DNA of 64,000 bases from Corinectria fuckeliana (Eukaryota; Ascomycota; Sordariomycetes; Hypocreales; Nectriaceae). Of the stretch, positions 33,539 through 45,330 are shown in pieces; position 1 is the stretch's first letter; every line of letters starts with the position of its first letter. The stretch spans positions 1 through 64,000 of the forward strand of contig WPDH01000140.1 of NCBI GenBank assembly GCA_019137255.1, given 5' to 3'. The notes below the pieces were generated by a model. The model was not told the DNA's origin. It did no database searches and was given only the letters and a program-made list of their open reading frames with translations. The translations under genes were made by a program, and so were the position numbers.

Positions 33539-34280
33539 ATGAGCGCAAACAGTAGTCGTATAGACCGATACTGCCTGGTCACTGTCGGCGCCACCGTCGG
33601 ATTCAAAGAGCTGACTTCGGCGGTCTTGCAGCCGAGCTTTTGGAAGTTCCTTAGCTCGCAAGGCTTCACCCAACTCCACGTGCAATGCGGGCCGGATATT
33701 CCCTGGGCGACGACGGAGCTGGCTTCGCACGAGGATGAAGTTCCAGCGGGGCTTTCCGTTTCCGTCTTTGATGTGAAGAAGAACCTCATGAAAGAAGAAA
33801 TGACACTGTGCAAGGCAATGGACGGGAAGCGGCGCCAAGGACTCGTCATCTCACATGCAGGTGAGTTCCACAAACTTCAGCTCCATGCCATCTAACTCAC
33901 AAACGTCCAGGAACTGGAACTATACTCGACGCTTGGAAACTTGGTCTTATCATGGTTGTGGTTCCCAATACCGGGCTTTTAGATAACCACCAGGCGGAGA
34001 TGGCCAAGCATCTGACAAGGGAGGGATACGCAATTAAGAGTTCTAGCCGGTATGTGTACATCAACAATCCTCATCGCAGCCAGAAGTCAGCTAACAAATC
34101 TCTTCTAGACTCGACGATCTTCAAGAAGCCATCCATAAGGCCGAGCTTCTCTGGGAGGACAACAAGTCACGCTGGCCGCCCAACGAGGTCTCGCCCCAGA
34201 AAAACGGTAGGCTCAGCCTGTGGGACATTGGTACCGGTGAAGCTGCCAAGGAAGAGAAATCTTACATGGTCCTTGACTAG
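33539..34280 (+). CDS. ALG13: UDP-GlcNAc transferase catalytic subunit Alg13
   Basis: The soluble catalytic half of the Alg13-Alg14 GlcNAc transferase that adds the second GlcNAc to dolichol-PP-GlcNAc on the cytosolic face of the ER. Three exons, 33539-33860, 33911-34049 and 34109-34280 (introns 50 and 59 nt), give 210 aa. The GT28-type C-domain signature is plain: LVTVGATVGFKEL at the start, VISHAGTGTILDAW across the first splice junction, then VVVPNTGLLDNHQAEMAKHL, which holds the sugar-nucleotide-binding DNHQ block. The length is close to yeast Alg13 (202 aa). Both introns have clear CTAAC branch sites. Alg14, the membrane partner, is not in this window. Confidence 0.95.
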
Positions 34281-34520
34281 GGGGCAGGCCTGGTAGAGGA
34301 TGTTCATCGTGATGAAAACTGAGGCCATGCGCAATCGGACAGGGCTGGCATAGGTATGTCACGAAATGGGAGCTACAAGTGTAATTTCACGGCAGTAGCA
34401 CATCTAGGGTTGGGCGTTGTCGGCTTGATTGCTTCATCACAGAAAACACATGAAACCTTCCTCCATGATGTCATATCTTGATGTAAATGATCGCTCTTTT
34501 TCTAGGTCGCTTTGGGCTGT

Positions 34521-36425
34521 TCAGGGCAAGCTCTGGACTTTCCAGATCTTGATAGTTGCATCTCCGCCCGCACTCGCCACTTTTCCTCCCTCGATCCAGC
34601 AGATTCCATTCACACCATCCTTGTGGGCGTTGGCAGCCTTGATTCGCTTCCCTTGGTACTTCTTCTCCAGGCACCAAACAAACACATTGGTGTCAAGACT
34701 ACCACTCGCCGCGTAAGCACCAGTGTCATCCCAGGCGATAGCGGTCACTCGGGCAGTGTGAGCCGACCAGCGGTCTGTCACGAGATCCCAGTTGTCGGTC
34801 TTGTAGACATAGATTTTGCCGACACCGTTTCCAGCAGCCAAATGGGCACCATCCTTGGAGAAGGCAAGTGCCGAAACGGTGCTAGTCGGGTTGGAAATCG
34901 TCTTGATCTCCTCAAGGGAACCGCTAGAGTCGGTCCTGTAAATGCGCACGGAGTTTTGGTCGGCGCCGATGGCCACAAATGAGCCAGACGCCGCGATGGC
35001 GCCAGGGGTGTAGGCCAGAGACTTCTCATTCACGAGCTTGTCGTTGGAGTATACCGATACGCCTGAGTGCGTAGCAACGTAGACGAGACCATTAGAGGCG
35101 CTCACACCCTTCGGCTGTGAGGGTAGCTTGACTGAGGTCCCAAGGAAAGTCTTGGCGGACTCGTCGATAATCCTTAGCGTGTCGTCCCAAGCAGCGCTGT
35201 AAGCTTTCCCAGATGCAGTTGCGAACTGGGCAATTTGGTTGGTGTGTGCCTGACCATCAACCTCGGTGGCAAGACCAGTCTTCACATCCCAATGACAAAC
35301 TCGACCATCGAAGCTACCGGTCCAAACGTCAGCCCCCTTGCCGTCTGACCCAGGGCTAAGCGCGGTGATGGCCTTGCCATGTCCGTAGACAACTCTAACG
35401 GGATCGGCCTTGCCTTCGACCAGGTACGAAAGGTGGCCGTCGAGGCTCACGCTAATGATGAGACCATCAGTTCGGCCGTGAGGGTAGACGACACCAAGCT
35501 GTTGATCGGGGACACTGACACCGTCTCCAAACTTCCAGGTCTGGATGACGGAACCAGCATCGACATCCCAGAGCTTCACCGTCTGGTCGGCACTGGCAGT
35601 CGCGAACTTTTTGCTGTCCTGCGACCACGACACGGAAAAGATGCTTCCAGTATGCTCTCCTTGGCCAATCTCCTTGGTTGACTCACCAGTCTTGCCGTCG
35701 TAAAGCTGTATCTGCTTGTCGGCGCCAACTGTCACCAGGGTGTTTCCATCTGGGGAGTATGCGGCTCCAAGGACGAATCCAGTGTGCTGAGTGGTCTTGC
35801 TGTTGAACTTGTAGGGCGCGCCGTGGTAGAAAACCACGTTGCCGTCGTCGCCAACCGTGGCCGCGCGGAAGGGCCTCTGGGGCTTCATGGCGACGGCGTT
35901 GACCGACTTGGAGTGTCCGAGAATCTCGCCCACGGAGTTCCCACTATCGGCCGTGATGCATCGTCCGAACTGCTCGCGGCCATCGCCGACAGCGATGACG
36001 CGCTGGGACTCGCCGTCCCAAGCGATGTCGTTGAGACGACCGGCGATGATGCCGTACTCTCCCCTTGTACTGCCAATGTTCTCGGGCTCCCACACCTTCA
36101 GCACGCCCGTGGCATCACCGCTGGCGACCTTGAAGCCACTTGGAGAGAACCGGGCGATGGTGGTGGGGGCGGTGTGGCCGGTGTACTCCTTGCAGTCGGA
36201 GGGGTCATCGATGGAGCGAACGAAGATGGACTTTCCGCACTAGAGGGGAGAAGACGCAGAAACGATGAGCTGGCAAGGCCAAGAGGCCTGATATCGGGAG
36301 GCAAGACATACAGGATAAGCTATCCGTTGGCCCTTGGAGTCGACAGAGAGCTGGGTAGGCTGACCGCGAGTAGTTACGGGAACGGCGGCCAGGATCCGCT
36401 CGAGGGATATGGAGGGAGCGGCCAT
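34521..36425 (-). CDS. AIP1: actin-interacting protein 1 (Aip1/WDR1)
   Basis: A WD40 protein that works with cofilin to disassemble actin filaments at cortical patches. Two exons, 36425-36312 and 36239-34521, over a 72-nt intron give 610 aa, the normal family length. Exon 1 encodes MAAPSISLERILAAVPVTTR up to IAYP; exon 2 resumes with CGKSIFVRSIDDPSD and EYTGHTAPTTIARFSPSGF. Repeated WD-type units run through the whole protein (for example FATASADQTVKLWDVDAGS and AASGSLDTNVFVWCLEKKY), consistent with the double seven-bladed propeller, and it ends in GGDATIKIWKVQSLP. The frame continues upstream without stop to a TTG, but the ATG at 36425 matches the family start. It converges with ALG13, leaving 240 bp between stops. 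Confidence 0.97.
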
Positions 36426-38991
36426 GGCGGTGGGAGTGGCAGCAGCGATGGTGGTAACAATGGTGGTGGTTGGCAATGGCTGCAGAAGTATAAAGGCTGC
36501 AGGAGCTGTACGACTAGATGGCTCTATGAATACCCAGTCAAGATATCGATACCGTGAGCGTTCGGAGGAGGCGTTTTGTTTTGAAACGTACGAAGTAGGG
36601 AGGTGGAGGCTGCAAGACGTTGGAGGTTGGAGGGGCAGTAAGCTAAGCTCGCCGAGGGGTAGTCAGTAGTCTACAGGCATCTACGTCAGGCCAAAGAGCT
36701 GTAAGCGGGGCATTGAGTCATGAGTTCGTGTGCTCAGTAGACAGATCTATCAACAAGCATCAAAACAGCCTGAATTAAACAGCGCTGGAGGGTTTCGCCG
36801 AGGACGCTTTCAAACAGCTAAGGCCTTCAGACGATACCTACCTGCCTACCTAGGTAGGTAAACTTATTTGTCTGCCTGATTTCTAGACTCTCGATTTATC
36901 TTCCAAGACATCATACGCAGGAAGCCAAGGCAGCACAACTCCAATCTACCCAGGCATACGAGAACCGCTGTAGGTATCTGCAGGCATCAGCAAACACACA
37001 AATGAAAGGCGTCCTCTCCGGCGGAACTGTCCGCAGTGCGGTGCAGCCACGATGCAGGAGAGCCTGGCCGACATATTTGGGATGCAGCAAGCAAGCGAGG
37101 TGGTGCTTCCTTGACAAGAAAGGGAAAATCAATAGTTGCTGCGGTGAGCTGGGAATCGTTCAGCCGAAACCCGCAGAACCAAAAAGGCAGCCATCTCTTC
37201 TATCTATTAGATACCTACCTGGTGTCTACTGTGCATCGTTCACGCCGTTGCCGCAACTTCGGTCTCGAGGTCACTACTCTGATCTTATATTTAGGTAGAT
37301 ACGACCTTGCCTCAACCCCATGCAATTGAGGGAGCACCCATCAAGACGATACGAGCCTTCCAACCCAGTCATGTCGGCTCAAGCCCCCAAACCGCCACCG
37401 TCGATAAATCACCTGCGGGAAACTACGCCATGGATGCCGTCCAACCACCACCCAGCATCCCGTAGACCGACAGCACACAGCTCCCGCTCGTCACTACCAT
37501 GACGCACGGGCAAATACAGGAAAGGCCAAGATAGTTAGCCACGTCGCAGTCAGTTGAGCTGGCAAGGTCTCTTTTAAGACCTAAAACCCAAGACACAGGC
37601 ATTCGTCAGAGACACCAGCTACTTCATCAGACATGGAACCACTTCCACCTGGTCTGACAACGGCGCCCCAAGTACCCAGCAAGTAGGTATGCAATTGAGT
37701 GGTAGAAGGTATCACGCATGGAAAAGCTCTGGGGAGCCTTGTTCAGCCACACCGACAACCAACATTAGACCACGCCGAGATCCAATCTTAGTACGATGTA
37801 CGAATATGAAATATCCATTCTTTCAACGGTGCCTCCATTCCGAACCCCTGTCGAGGCCCCGGAGGGTTCCAGCCGTCCACCACAAGAATCAAGATTAGCT
37901 GATTTCCCTACCCTTATCGACCCCTACTCTGTTACAATCGGACGGAGCAGAGAACCCTCGTTCATGCTTAACACGGGGATCACCGTCCACTCACACCCAA
38001 TCCTACCGCCTGCTAAATTGTCCATCTCCCGACAGGCCCCGGGCAACCTTAGCCAACAAGCTTCCACTGCTGTGCGCGTGGAGGAAGAGCCGACAAGGGG
38101 GAAGAGAGCCATGGTTGGGCAGCGGGCTCAGCTTCCTGGGAGACCTAAGTAGCTTAACTCTTAACTAATTAATGCAATGCGCCAATGCGTCGCCCCATCC
38201 ACATCACGTTGAGGTGCAGGTGCACACATAGCCAGATATCGTACGTACGTTAGTACCTAGTGTGCTTCGTATAAGATGTACGGCTCTACTACTTCGTGTC
38301 TAGTGGCATTGCCCTAGATGCATCCTCCAGGCTATTGTTGCCCTCTCTCGCTCGTTGTCCTAGACGATGACTGAAGGTTGATCCCGAAACAGTAATACAC
38401 GACAAAGGCATTATCCACCATAACACAACACGGCACAACACAGCAAACATAAACACTGCGAATGAACACACGCGGGCGCGCCACCGCAGCAGCTAATCTA
38501 GGCCATCACCAGCCAGGTGTTACTGTTACCCGACGGGACAAGGGTCCCCCGCCGGCGCCCCCTTTGATCTCGCACCCCAGAATGCTGAAGGCAAGGTGGT
38601 CCCCGACTGTACTCCATACATTCCAGGTTCCCTCCAGTACCAACAGCGGTAGCTTTTCCAAGAGCTCCATTGCCCGGGTCACCTGCGACTAGTGGCCGAC
38701 GAGGCGCCCGGGGATTAGGGGCGGGAACCGGCTGCACCCCCCCCCCCCTTAAGGTACCAGCTACTCCCAACCTAATATCCCCATTGTCCATATCCGCAGA
38801 ATAATAAAACTTCCTCCCCCCCCTCTATCCCAATCCGCCCTTGCTGATTTACTCCCTTCGAAACCAAGAACTCCATTCGTTTATCTGTTCTTTCTCCACC
38901 AAACCTTCTTTTCTCACCGAAGACACTCTTCGTACCACTCGCTTTTGCTCATCCCTCGTTAATAATATCCTCCAACACAACAACAATCAAC
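36426..38991. other. intergenic, no supported gene
   Basis: About 2.6 kb containing the AIP1 promoter and, toward the right, the leader of the GPI-anchored protein gene. It includes the palindrome CCTACCTAGGTAGG at 36,845-36,858. Short open frames near 37,320-38,150 show no domain. Confidence 0.5.
36845..36858. repeat. perfect palindrome CCTACCTAGGTAGG
   Basis: A 14-nt perfect inverted repeat built from CCTA/TAGG units. Partial versions (CCTACCTA, TAGGTAGG) recur in other intergenic parts of the window. Confidence 0.9.
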
Positions 38992-39552
38992 ATGAAGTTC
39001 TTCGTCCCTCTCGCTCTCCTGGCCACCGGCGCCTACGCCGCGTCCTCCGTGTCTACCGCTGCGGAAGCCACCTCCACCTCGTGCGATGCCGACTACATCG
39101 TGACACAGTGTCTCGAGACCGAGGAGGAGAAGCCCGACCTTTGCGACTCCACCGACTATGGCTGCCTCTGTGCCGCTTACCAGTCCATCGCTACGTACGT
39201 TCCCCCTTGAGTACCTCTACTCCTACCTCTCGGTTAGGCCTTAACACGTCCCAGGTGCTACAACAACTGCCCTGGTGACTCCCGCGCCAGCTCCGCCAGC
39301 AACCAGGTCACCGTCTACTGCTCGAAAGCGTCGGCCTACTCCACCAAGACCAAGGCAACCAAGACAGGCTCCGGCTCCGCTGCCTCCAAGACTGCCGTCG
39401 ACTCTGCTACCGCCGCTGCTTCCACCTCTGAATCTGCTACGGCTATTGAGTCCTCCAGCCCCTCGAGCACCGACAACGCTGCTGCTGACCTGGCCCGCAA
39501 CACCGGAGGTGTCCTCCTGGCCGTCGCTGCTGTCGTCGCTGCCATGTTGTAA
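38992..39552 (+). CDS. GPI-anchored Ser/Thr-rich cell-surface protein
   Basis: A secreted, probably GPI-anchored wall or membrane protein of 166 aa. Two exons, 38992-39194 and 39255-39552, lie over a 60-nt intron (GTACGT..CCCAG, branch CTTAACAC). A signal peptide is clear (MKFFVPLALLATGAYA, cleavage expected after Ala). The mature N-terminal module has eight Cys in about 75 residues (spacing C-x8-C-x10-C-x6-C-x1-C-x8-C-x3-C-x16-C), likely four disulphides. The spacing does not obviously match CFEM. A Ser/Thr/Ala-rich stalk follows, likely O-mannosylated, then a hydrophobic tail (GGVLLAVAAVVAAML) preceded by small residues (SSTDNAAAD) as for GPI attachment. The leader is rich in CT and CAA before the ATG (AACATGAAG), typical of well-expressed fungal genes. 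Function is unknown. Confidence 0.86.
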
Positions 39553-40416
39553 GTGGAAACACGGATTACCGGGAGGATTTGTCGTGCCATAGGAAATCGC
39601 ATATATCCAGGATCTCAGGAGTATATAATCAGCCGTCTAATTAATTAATGAATATCTACACGACAATTTTGTACTTTTGCCCTCATGTGGTATCGTAGAA
39701 AACTCGCAAAACGGTAGTATTGATAGTCCTAAAGCTTGTGTTAAAGTTAATCGAGCTTTGCCGAATCACACATGGCCTAAAGCTTTTGATTTGTTTTCAA
39801 CATCAAAGAGTCGCATTGGTACGCTTCATTAGGTCATGATACAGATAGAATGGTGCTCAATCCTGAGCTGGTGTGTCCTTGTATTCTTTGCTCTCCCGCG
39901 CCCGCCATAGATACTACTATGATACAAAGAGACGCTCTGTGCAGGCTGCTTCCCCATCATACAACACGGATCAACTTCCCTTCCTCAAAAAGCTACGAAA
40001 GCATTTAAGGAAACGACAAAACAAAAGTGCGAAAGGGGCAACCCTCCTTCTCAGGCCAAACCGTCTCCCATAACGCCGGAATGATATAAAAGACGTCCTT
40101 CTCTAAAGTTAACAAAACACGCACAGCAAAATCGCCATCCCGGACTACCCTCAGAACCCAGTTGACGCCCCGGTTTCCGGCGTCCCCGTATATGACGCAC
40201 TGAAACCACGCAGTCGTCTTCGCTCCAGCCACATTGCCTGCCTAACGAGAAATGTTCATAGTGACTAAAATGAATAAGTTTGAAAAGATGAGCGTCCAAG
40301 AAGAGAGTTGAATCCAACAGTGGCGGGTTCGTTGACGCCTGATGCTGAAAGTATATGTGCAGAGAATAGGATTGGCCGTGGAAAGGGGCCAAGCCCATTT
40401 GTTATCAGAGTTGCTT
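39553..40416. other. convergent intergenic, no supported gene
   Basis: 3' flanks of the GPI-protein gene and the AHC1-like gene. Open frames on minus (40005-40398) are short and lack domains. Confidence 0.5.
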
Positions 40417-42321
40417 CTAGACCTTCCGAGCTCTGCGGTCCTTGGTGCTGTTCTTGACAGGGCTCATGAAGGTGACGTGCTTAGGATCATCCTTTCGGAG
40501 CCTCACGGTGCCAGATACTCCACTCGATCCCCTACGTAACGACCGAGGATCTTGCTCGTCGTCTAGAGTAATCTCTGCCACGTCCGAGACGGATCCGGCT
40601 TCCAGATTATCACCCGCTTCGGAAACAGACGAGCCGTCGTCCGAGTCGTCATACTCCCCGTCGTCACTAACCAGAGAAGGCGCATTGTTGCTGACCAAGG
40701 TGTTAGGACTCAGATCGGCGTCCTCCATGTCCATATCCTCGTCAGAGAGCAAGGCGTTGGAACGGTGCTTCTTACCCAGGCCAATAGCCGAGTTCGGCGG
40801 CGTGACGAAGGAGATTGGGGATGCGCGGCTTTTGCTGCTTGCAGGACGCCCAGAGGATCCAATAGATGCTGGGGATTGGGTAGCCCGGGTAGGAACACGC
40901 ATAACGACAGGAGTGCGAACAGCAGAAGTTGATTTTCCATCGGCATCCTCAGCATAAGACTCGGCGACTTCCGACTCCTCACCAGGAGTGATATCGTCCA
41001 GGTCCACCTTTGTTTTTGCGTCTGCGACCAAATCACGAAGGTTACCATTGAACTTCCGGCTTTGCAAAAGACGGGACAGGTGGGGCATATCCGGAGCCAA
41101 GTCAAGGGTGCCAGCCTTCTTCTCTTGGCTCTTGGATGCGTCTGTACTCTTGACAGGGAGAGAGGGAATGCACGTCACGCCAGGCAGCTTGCCTTGGTGA
41201 TATAGCTTCAGAGAGTCCGCAATCCTCGATCGAAGAGCGACATAAACTTCCTGATCAGTCACGTCGGGTCGGGCAAAGGGGTGCACAGAAGTTGGGGTTG
41301 GCGTAGTTGCCGGTGCCTTCTCCTCTCCAACAATGCCGCCGCCTTCGTTGACCTCGATGGGATGGCCACTGTGCACAGCTGCTTCCTCATGACTTTTGAA
41401 GTCCCGTTTATGGGCAATACGGCAGTGGTTGATGAAGCCCTGGGTGCTTGAAAAATTCTCACGATTGCAGTCCAGGCAGACTAGCTTGACTGTCTGACCA
41501 TCAGCGCGTTTCAACACACAAGGCCCCGCCTTCTCCTTTGGTTGCGGATATCCGTTGGACAATGCCTGAAGTTTATGGCTTGCCCCGCCCCGACAGGATC
41601 GGTTTTTGAGGGCGTTCCCAGATTCAGTGAGATTACTCCTGGTGGTTCGTCCTTCAGTAAAGGAAGACCTGGCGCGGGCTGCCTCGGGAGTGAACTGCCA
41701 CTCGGGCTGTTTCCCATCAAATAAAGGGTCGGGAATTAGCCACTTGGCATAATGTCGGGCGTAGGGCCCATCGACAACACCGAACGGAGGCGCCCATCGG
41801 GGGACAGTCTCTCCAGGGTGTGACTTCAGGGCAGGACCCGTTCCGTTGCTGACATGGAGCATTTGTTCAGGAGTGGGACAGTTGATAGGATAGGGAATAA
41901 GGTGGCATCGTCGCAACTGCTCAAGCGCAACCTGGCATTTGGCCAGCTCCTGGTTGATGAGCCTCAACTCGTCGTGCTTGAGGAGGATCTCAAGGCTGAA
42001 CTGGTGGCGAATCTCATCCCGCGCGGTCTCGATGTCAGCGATTACAGGTGCCGGATGCGCCGCCGCGTCGCAAGTCGGGAGAACATCGTCGACATCATCG
42101 GTGTCGGTCTTGATCCGTTTAGCGGGGGCGGCGCAATCCAGCGACTCATTTTGGCTGTCGTAGCTCTGCCACCTCCTCTTGGGAGGCTGCACGTTGGACG
42201 ACGTTATCGTCGCGGTATTGGGCAGGACGGACTGGTGGTGTGGCTTAACTAGATCCACGATGGGCTGTGGCGTATCAAGGGTGTCGTTTCCCCGGGGGTC
42301 GGATGCCCAGAATCGGAACAT
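40417..42321 (-). CDS. AHC1-like C2H2 zinc finger protein
   Basis: A nuclear protein resembling fungal relatives of Ahc1, a subunit of the yeast ADA histone acetyltransferase complex. It is a single exon of 634 aa. The open frame runs upstream to a TTG, but the first ATG is 42321 (MFRFWASDPRGND); the extra upstream translation is Cys/His/Pro low complexity and unlikely. Near residues 60-75 there is a basic patch (PPKRRWQSYDSQNE, then PAKRIKTD). A helical segment follows (FSLEILLKHDELRLINQELA). The zinc finger lies near residues 260-290: CLDCNRENFSSTQGFINHCR, then IAHKRDFKSHEEAAVHSG. The C-terminal half is Ser/Asp/Glu-rich and disordered (DEDMDMEDADLSPNT). Assignment rests on the zinc-finger block; membership in ADA is inference. 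A MULE transposon starts 968 bp upstream of the ATG. Confidence 0.8.
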   Translation of the reverse strand: MFRFWASDPRGNDTLDTPQPIVDLVKPHHQSVLPNTATITSSNVQPPKRRWQSYDSQNESLDCAAPAKRIKTDTDDVDDVLPTCDAAAHPAPVIADIETARDEIRHQFSLEILLKHDELRLINQELAKCQVALEQLRRCHLIPYPINCPTPEQMLHVSNGTGPALKSHPGETVPRWAPPFGVVDGPYARHYAKWLIPDPLFDGKQPEWQFTPEAARARSSFTEGRTTRSNLTESGNALKNRSCRGGASHKLQALSNGYPQPKEKAGPCVLKRADGQTVKLVCLDCNRENFSSTQGFINHCRIAHKRDFKSHEEAAVHSGHPIEVNEGGGIVGEEKAPATTPTPTSVHPFARPDVTDQEVYVALRSRIADSLKLYHQGKLPGVTCIPSLPVKSTDASKSQEKKAGTLDLAPDMPHLSRLLQSRKFNGNLRDLVADAKTKVDLDDITPGEESEVAESYAEDADGKSTSAVRTPVVMRVPTRATQSPASIGSSGRPASSKSRASPISFVTPPNSAIGLGKKHRSNALLSDEDMDMEDADLSPNTLVSNNAPSLVSDDGEYDDSDDGSSVSEAGDNLEAGSVSDVAEITLDDEQDPRSLRRGSSGVSGTVRLRKDDPKHVTFMSPVKNSTKDRRARKV

Positions 42322-43279
42322 AGCACGCCCTGTCAGGGAGCCGAGTGAGGAAGACGGAGGGTGCGTTGCGACGTGGGCGCAACAAGGTGAATGCGTCGCG
42401 AGGCACAAATGCGATGCGATGCGCGAACTTGCGAGAATGCGACGGAATGACCGGGCGCACGGGTGGAGTGGGTACCGGGCGCTGATGCTGGGCGCTGGGC
42501 GTTGGGTGGTGCAGTGGTGAAGGCAAGGCTGACGTAAGCAGGCTCGCTTGCAGGTCGGATGATCGGAGTCGGGCGCAGCAGGCAAAGGGGGTGATGATGT
42601 GGCTCCTCAAACAGGCCAGACGCTGGGGGTGTTTTGGGGCGGCCAGCGACAGCAACAAGGGCCTAGGCAGACAAAAGCCAGGCGAGAAAGAGAAAGGGGA
42701 TGTGATCGAGCGCTAGCGAAAGCCTCGGATCGTGATCTCTGGGATACAGAGAGCTTTTGGTTGAGGGGAAGAGAGAGCGTGTGCGAAGGCGAGGCGAGAA
42801 GGGAGCGTGTAAGGGGGAAGATGGTGAAATGAGGGAGCGAGAGAAAGCAGGAAATGGGGAAATGGGGGTGCAGGAGCAAGTGCAAGTGCAAGTGCGAGGG
42901 CGAGTGTGCAAATGCAAGAGCAGGCGCAAAGGAAGGTGCGAAGGGGAAGGAGGGGGGAATGCGTGTTGGGGCCGTCAAGTAAAGTCAAAAGGGGACGAGC
43001 GGGAGGGAGGGAGGGAGGCCGTGGCAGTGGCAGTGACAGTGGCACGGTCGACCGATTGAATGATGACTGCCAAACCGGCCTTGATTGATGAGTGATTGAT
43101 TGACGACCCGTCTGTCCCCGACGGGCTGCTGGCGGCGGGCCTGGCGGGCGCCTTGGTTCCATCCATTGCTTGGGGAGAGATTGTTTTGGGGTGGTGGACC
43201 ACCACCGAAGGCGCAAGGGGGGGCGAGAAGTGCAGCAATTGAGCACCTAGGTACCCACTCAGCGCTGTCGGCGAGCCCA
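42322..43279. promoter_or_regulatory. upstream region of the AHC1-like gene
   Basis: About 960 bp between the gene and the transposon insertion. The minus (coding) strand is strongly CT-rich (42,620-43,000), as in fungal 5' leaders, with GTGCAA repeats at about 42,876-42,895. Long open frames here are low complexity and not credible genes. Confidence 0.5.
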
Positions 43280-43288
43280 CTCAGCACC
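43280..43288. repeat. target site duplication, left
   Basis: CTCAGCACC immediately left of the left inverted repeat; an identical copy is at 46,761-46,769. Nine bp is within the 8-11 bp range typical of Mutator-like elements. Confidence 0.93.
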
Positions 43289-43370
43289 GACCACGGAATT
43301 AGAGACACCTCTGGCCGGGGAAACCACACCTCCTAACCTAATCGAGGAAAGTGCAGTCCCACCCAAATTA
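43289..43370 (+). repeat. MULE left terminal inverted repeat (82 bp)
   Basis: A perfect reverse complement of 46679-46760. Identity ends at ..CCCAAATTA; further inward the two ends diverge. Confidence 0.96.
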
Positions 43371-43982
43371 GGTGCACGCCTACTCCTCCGTCCACAATTA
43401 ACACCCCTAACAACACCTTCAGCCAGAGCACTAGTTTCTATTAATAAAGACCCACTTTTTTTGTTGCGCTTCGCATATTAATAATAATAGACCTTGCTTT
43501 TCGCATCAGAAAGAGCGAATCAAATTATATTGGCCCTACTTTTCTGAATTTTTAACTAACTAACGCCTATATTAGCCCTACTTCTTCTGCATATAAGAGT
43601 CTTTTATAATAACAACCTGTCGCCTATGCCTATAGGCGTGAGATTTCTTTCTCCTTTATATATATAATATAACCTTCCTATGCTTAATTCTGCCTACCTT
43701 CCTGCCAAATTGTTGCTATTATAAGCCTTTAAGCGGTCTACGTACTAACTCTCTGTTATTACTATAGATGCCCTATTTTCTATGTTTTTTTTAATGTATA
43801 ACAAAGCATATTTAGCCCTCTAGCTAGCTTAAGCTAAAAATAGCTTTAGAATTATAAAGATATATATAAGAAAAGGTAATAGCTTTTTAAGAAAGGACTA
43901 GGTGCTTTACATATGGGTATAATATGATCAGAGTGGTAAGTATAAGGTGTTAACAGATAGTATTAAGAAATACAGGTCTTCT

Positions 43983-45330
43983 ACTAAGAAAATTAGATGC
44001 TTATAGTCTGCTAGGATCTCTTAGGATCTGGCTATACTGTCTTATTCTGTGAGCCCTAAGCACTCTAATTATAACTATAAGCCCTACTGTGAGCATTTTT
44101 CAGCCTGCTGTCTATGCTAGCAGACATATATTATGTTTAGCCTTAAGAAGCTTAAGAAGCTTATTACTAACTGATTAAGCTCTCAGCGGATTACTGCTTA
44201 GGAAATCGCCTGCTAAATTACCTTTAAGCACCCTAAGCTTAAGATTATTAAGCAGGATATAAAGGTTATCTAAAGGAAGCTATAGTGTGAGAGATATAGT
44301 TCTTACATATCTATATAAGTGTTTCTTAAGGTTCTTACTAGAGGTGATAATATTTATCACTTTGCGGTTAATTATAACTATAAAGGTAGATTAATTTATG
44401 TTTTTTAGATTTATAATACTACTATATAAAAGTGGAAGTATAACCTAGAGCTTCTCTTAATAGATAATACATATTAGGTTAACTGTTTTAACCTCCCTCT
44501 CTTCTAGGTGATAGCCCTAACTATGCTCTATACTAGCTTTAATATAGCTTTTAGTCTTGCCTCTCAGGAGGATACTCTAAGCTATAAGTAGCTGCTAATA
44601 TAGCTATATACTATTATATTAAAGGCTAATATCTTCTTTCCTGATATTATTATTACAGATTTTAATATTACTCTTAAGAATATAGCTGATAATATTTTTA
44701 ATACTGCTTAGCAGTAAATTTGCTTATAGCATATTATAAAGAATATTATACTAAATATTAAAAAGAAGTAGCTAAGCAGCCTTAAGGGATGTGAGCTTAT
44801 AAGGTATATAAAAGAAGATATTACTTAAGGGGCAGCTATGATAGCTTTACAGCCGTAATAGTCTCTTTCTAACGCGACTAATAACACCACCTTTAAGAAG
44901 GCAGCAGCTTTAGCAAGAAGCGATATATCCTAGGTTGCCCTATAATATTTAAATCCGCAAATCACTATGCTAAGTGTTATACTGCAACCTTATAAGTATT
45001 CTAAGACTGCTAATAGTATTGTTAAAGCCTGGGCTGCTATAGTGTATACTAGCATAGAGGCTCTTTTCTAGTCAAATTAGCAGCTTCTCTGCTTTAAGTT
45101 CGCCTTATAAGAAAGTCTATTACTTTCTCACTCTTTCTACATACTATTTTAGCTGATAAGCTGGTAATCAGATATTATTAACTACCTCTAAGCGACTTAC
45201 ATCCTAGAGCGGCTCTAATTTGCCTATTTTCGCACCTGTTAGAGCCGGAATTTCAGCTAATACTTAACATCTCGCACTAAAAGCTCCTATAGCTAACTTA
45301 AGGTCCTATTATTAAACAGGTTTTACAATT
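43983..45330 (+). pseudogene. MULE transposase, point-mutated (many stops)
   Basis: Reading codons that begin at 43983, one frame stays aligned with MULE transposase features for about 450 codons with no net indel but many TAG/TAA/TGA stops. In order: an N-terminal FAR1/WRKY-like segment with a Cys and PKHSNYN at about 44,061; a helical part; FAVNYNYKGRLIYVF at about 44,361; the catalytic segment LLLIDNTY with Asp at 44463; FSLASQEDTLSYK; FPDIIITD with Asp at 44658; a C-x2-H pair (Cys at 44721, His at 44730) followed by IKNI; WAAIVYTSIEALF at 45030; and TSRTKSSYS near 45,270, the position of TTSRVES in active MULEs. Stops fall where Gln or Trp are expected, as C-to-T and G-to-A changes would produce. 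Not functional as it stands. Exact ends are uncertain. Confidence 0.88.

Noticed and set aside
35784..36557. 257-codon + frame opposite AIP1
   Set aside because: Antisense shadow of a WD40 gene; Gly/Val/Asp-rich with no domain.
42322..42585. Upstream extension of the AHC1-like gene
   Set aside because: It begins at TTG and translates to Cys/His/Pro/Ser low complexity; the first ATG is 42321.
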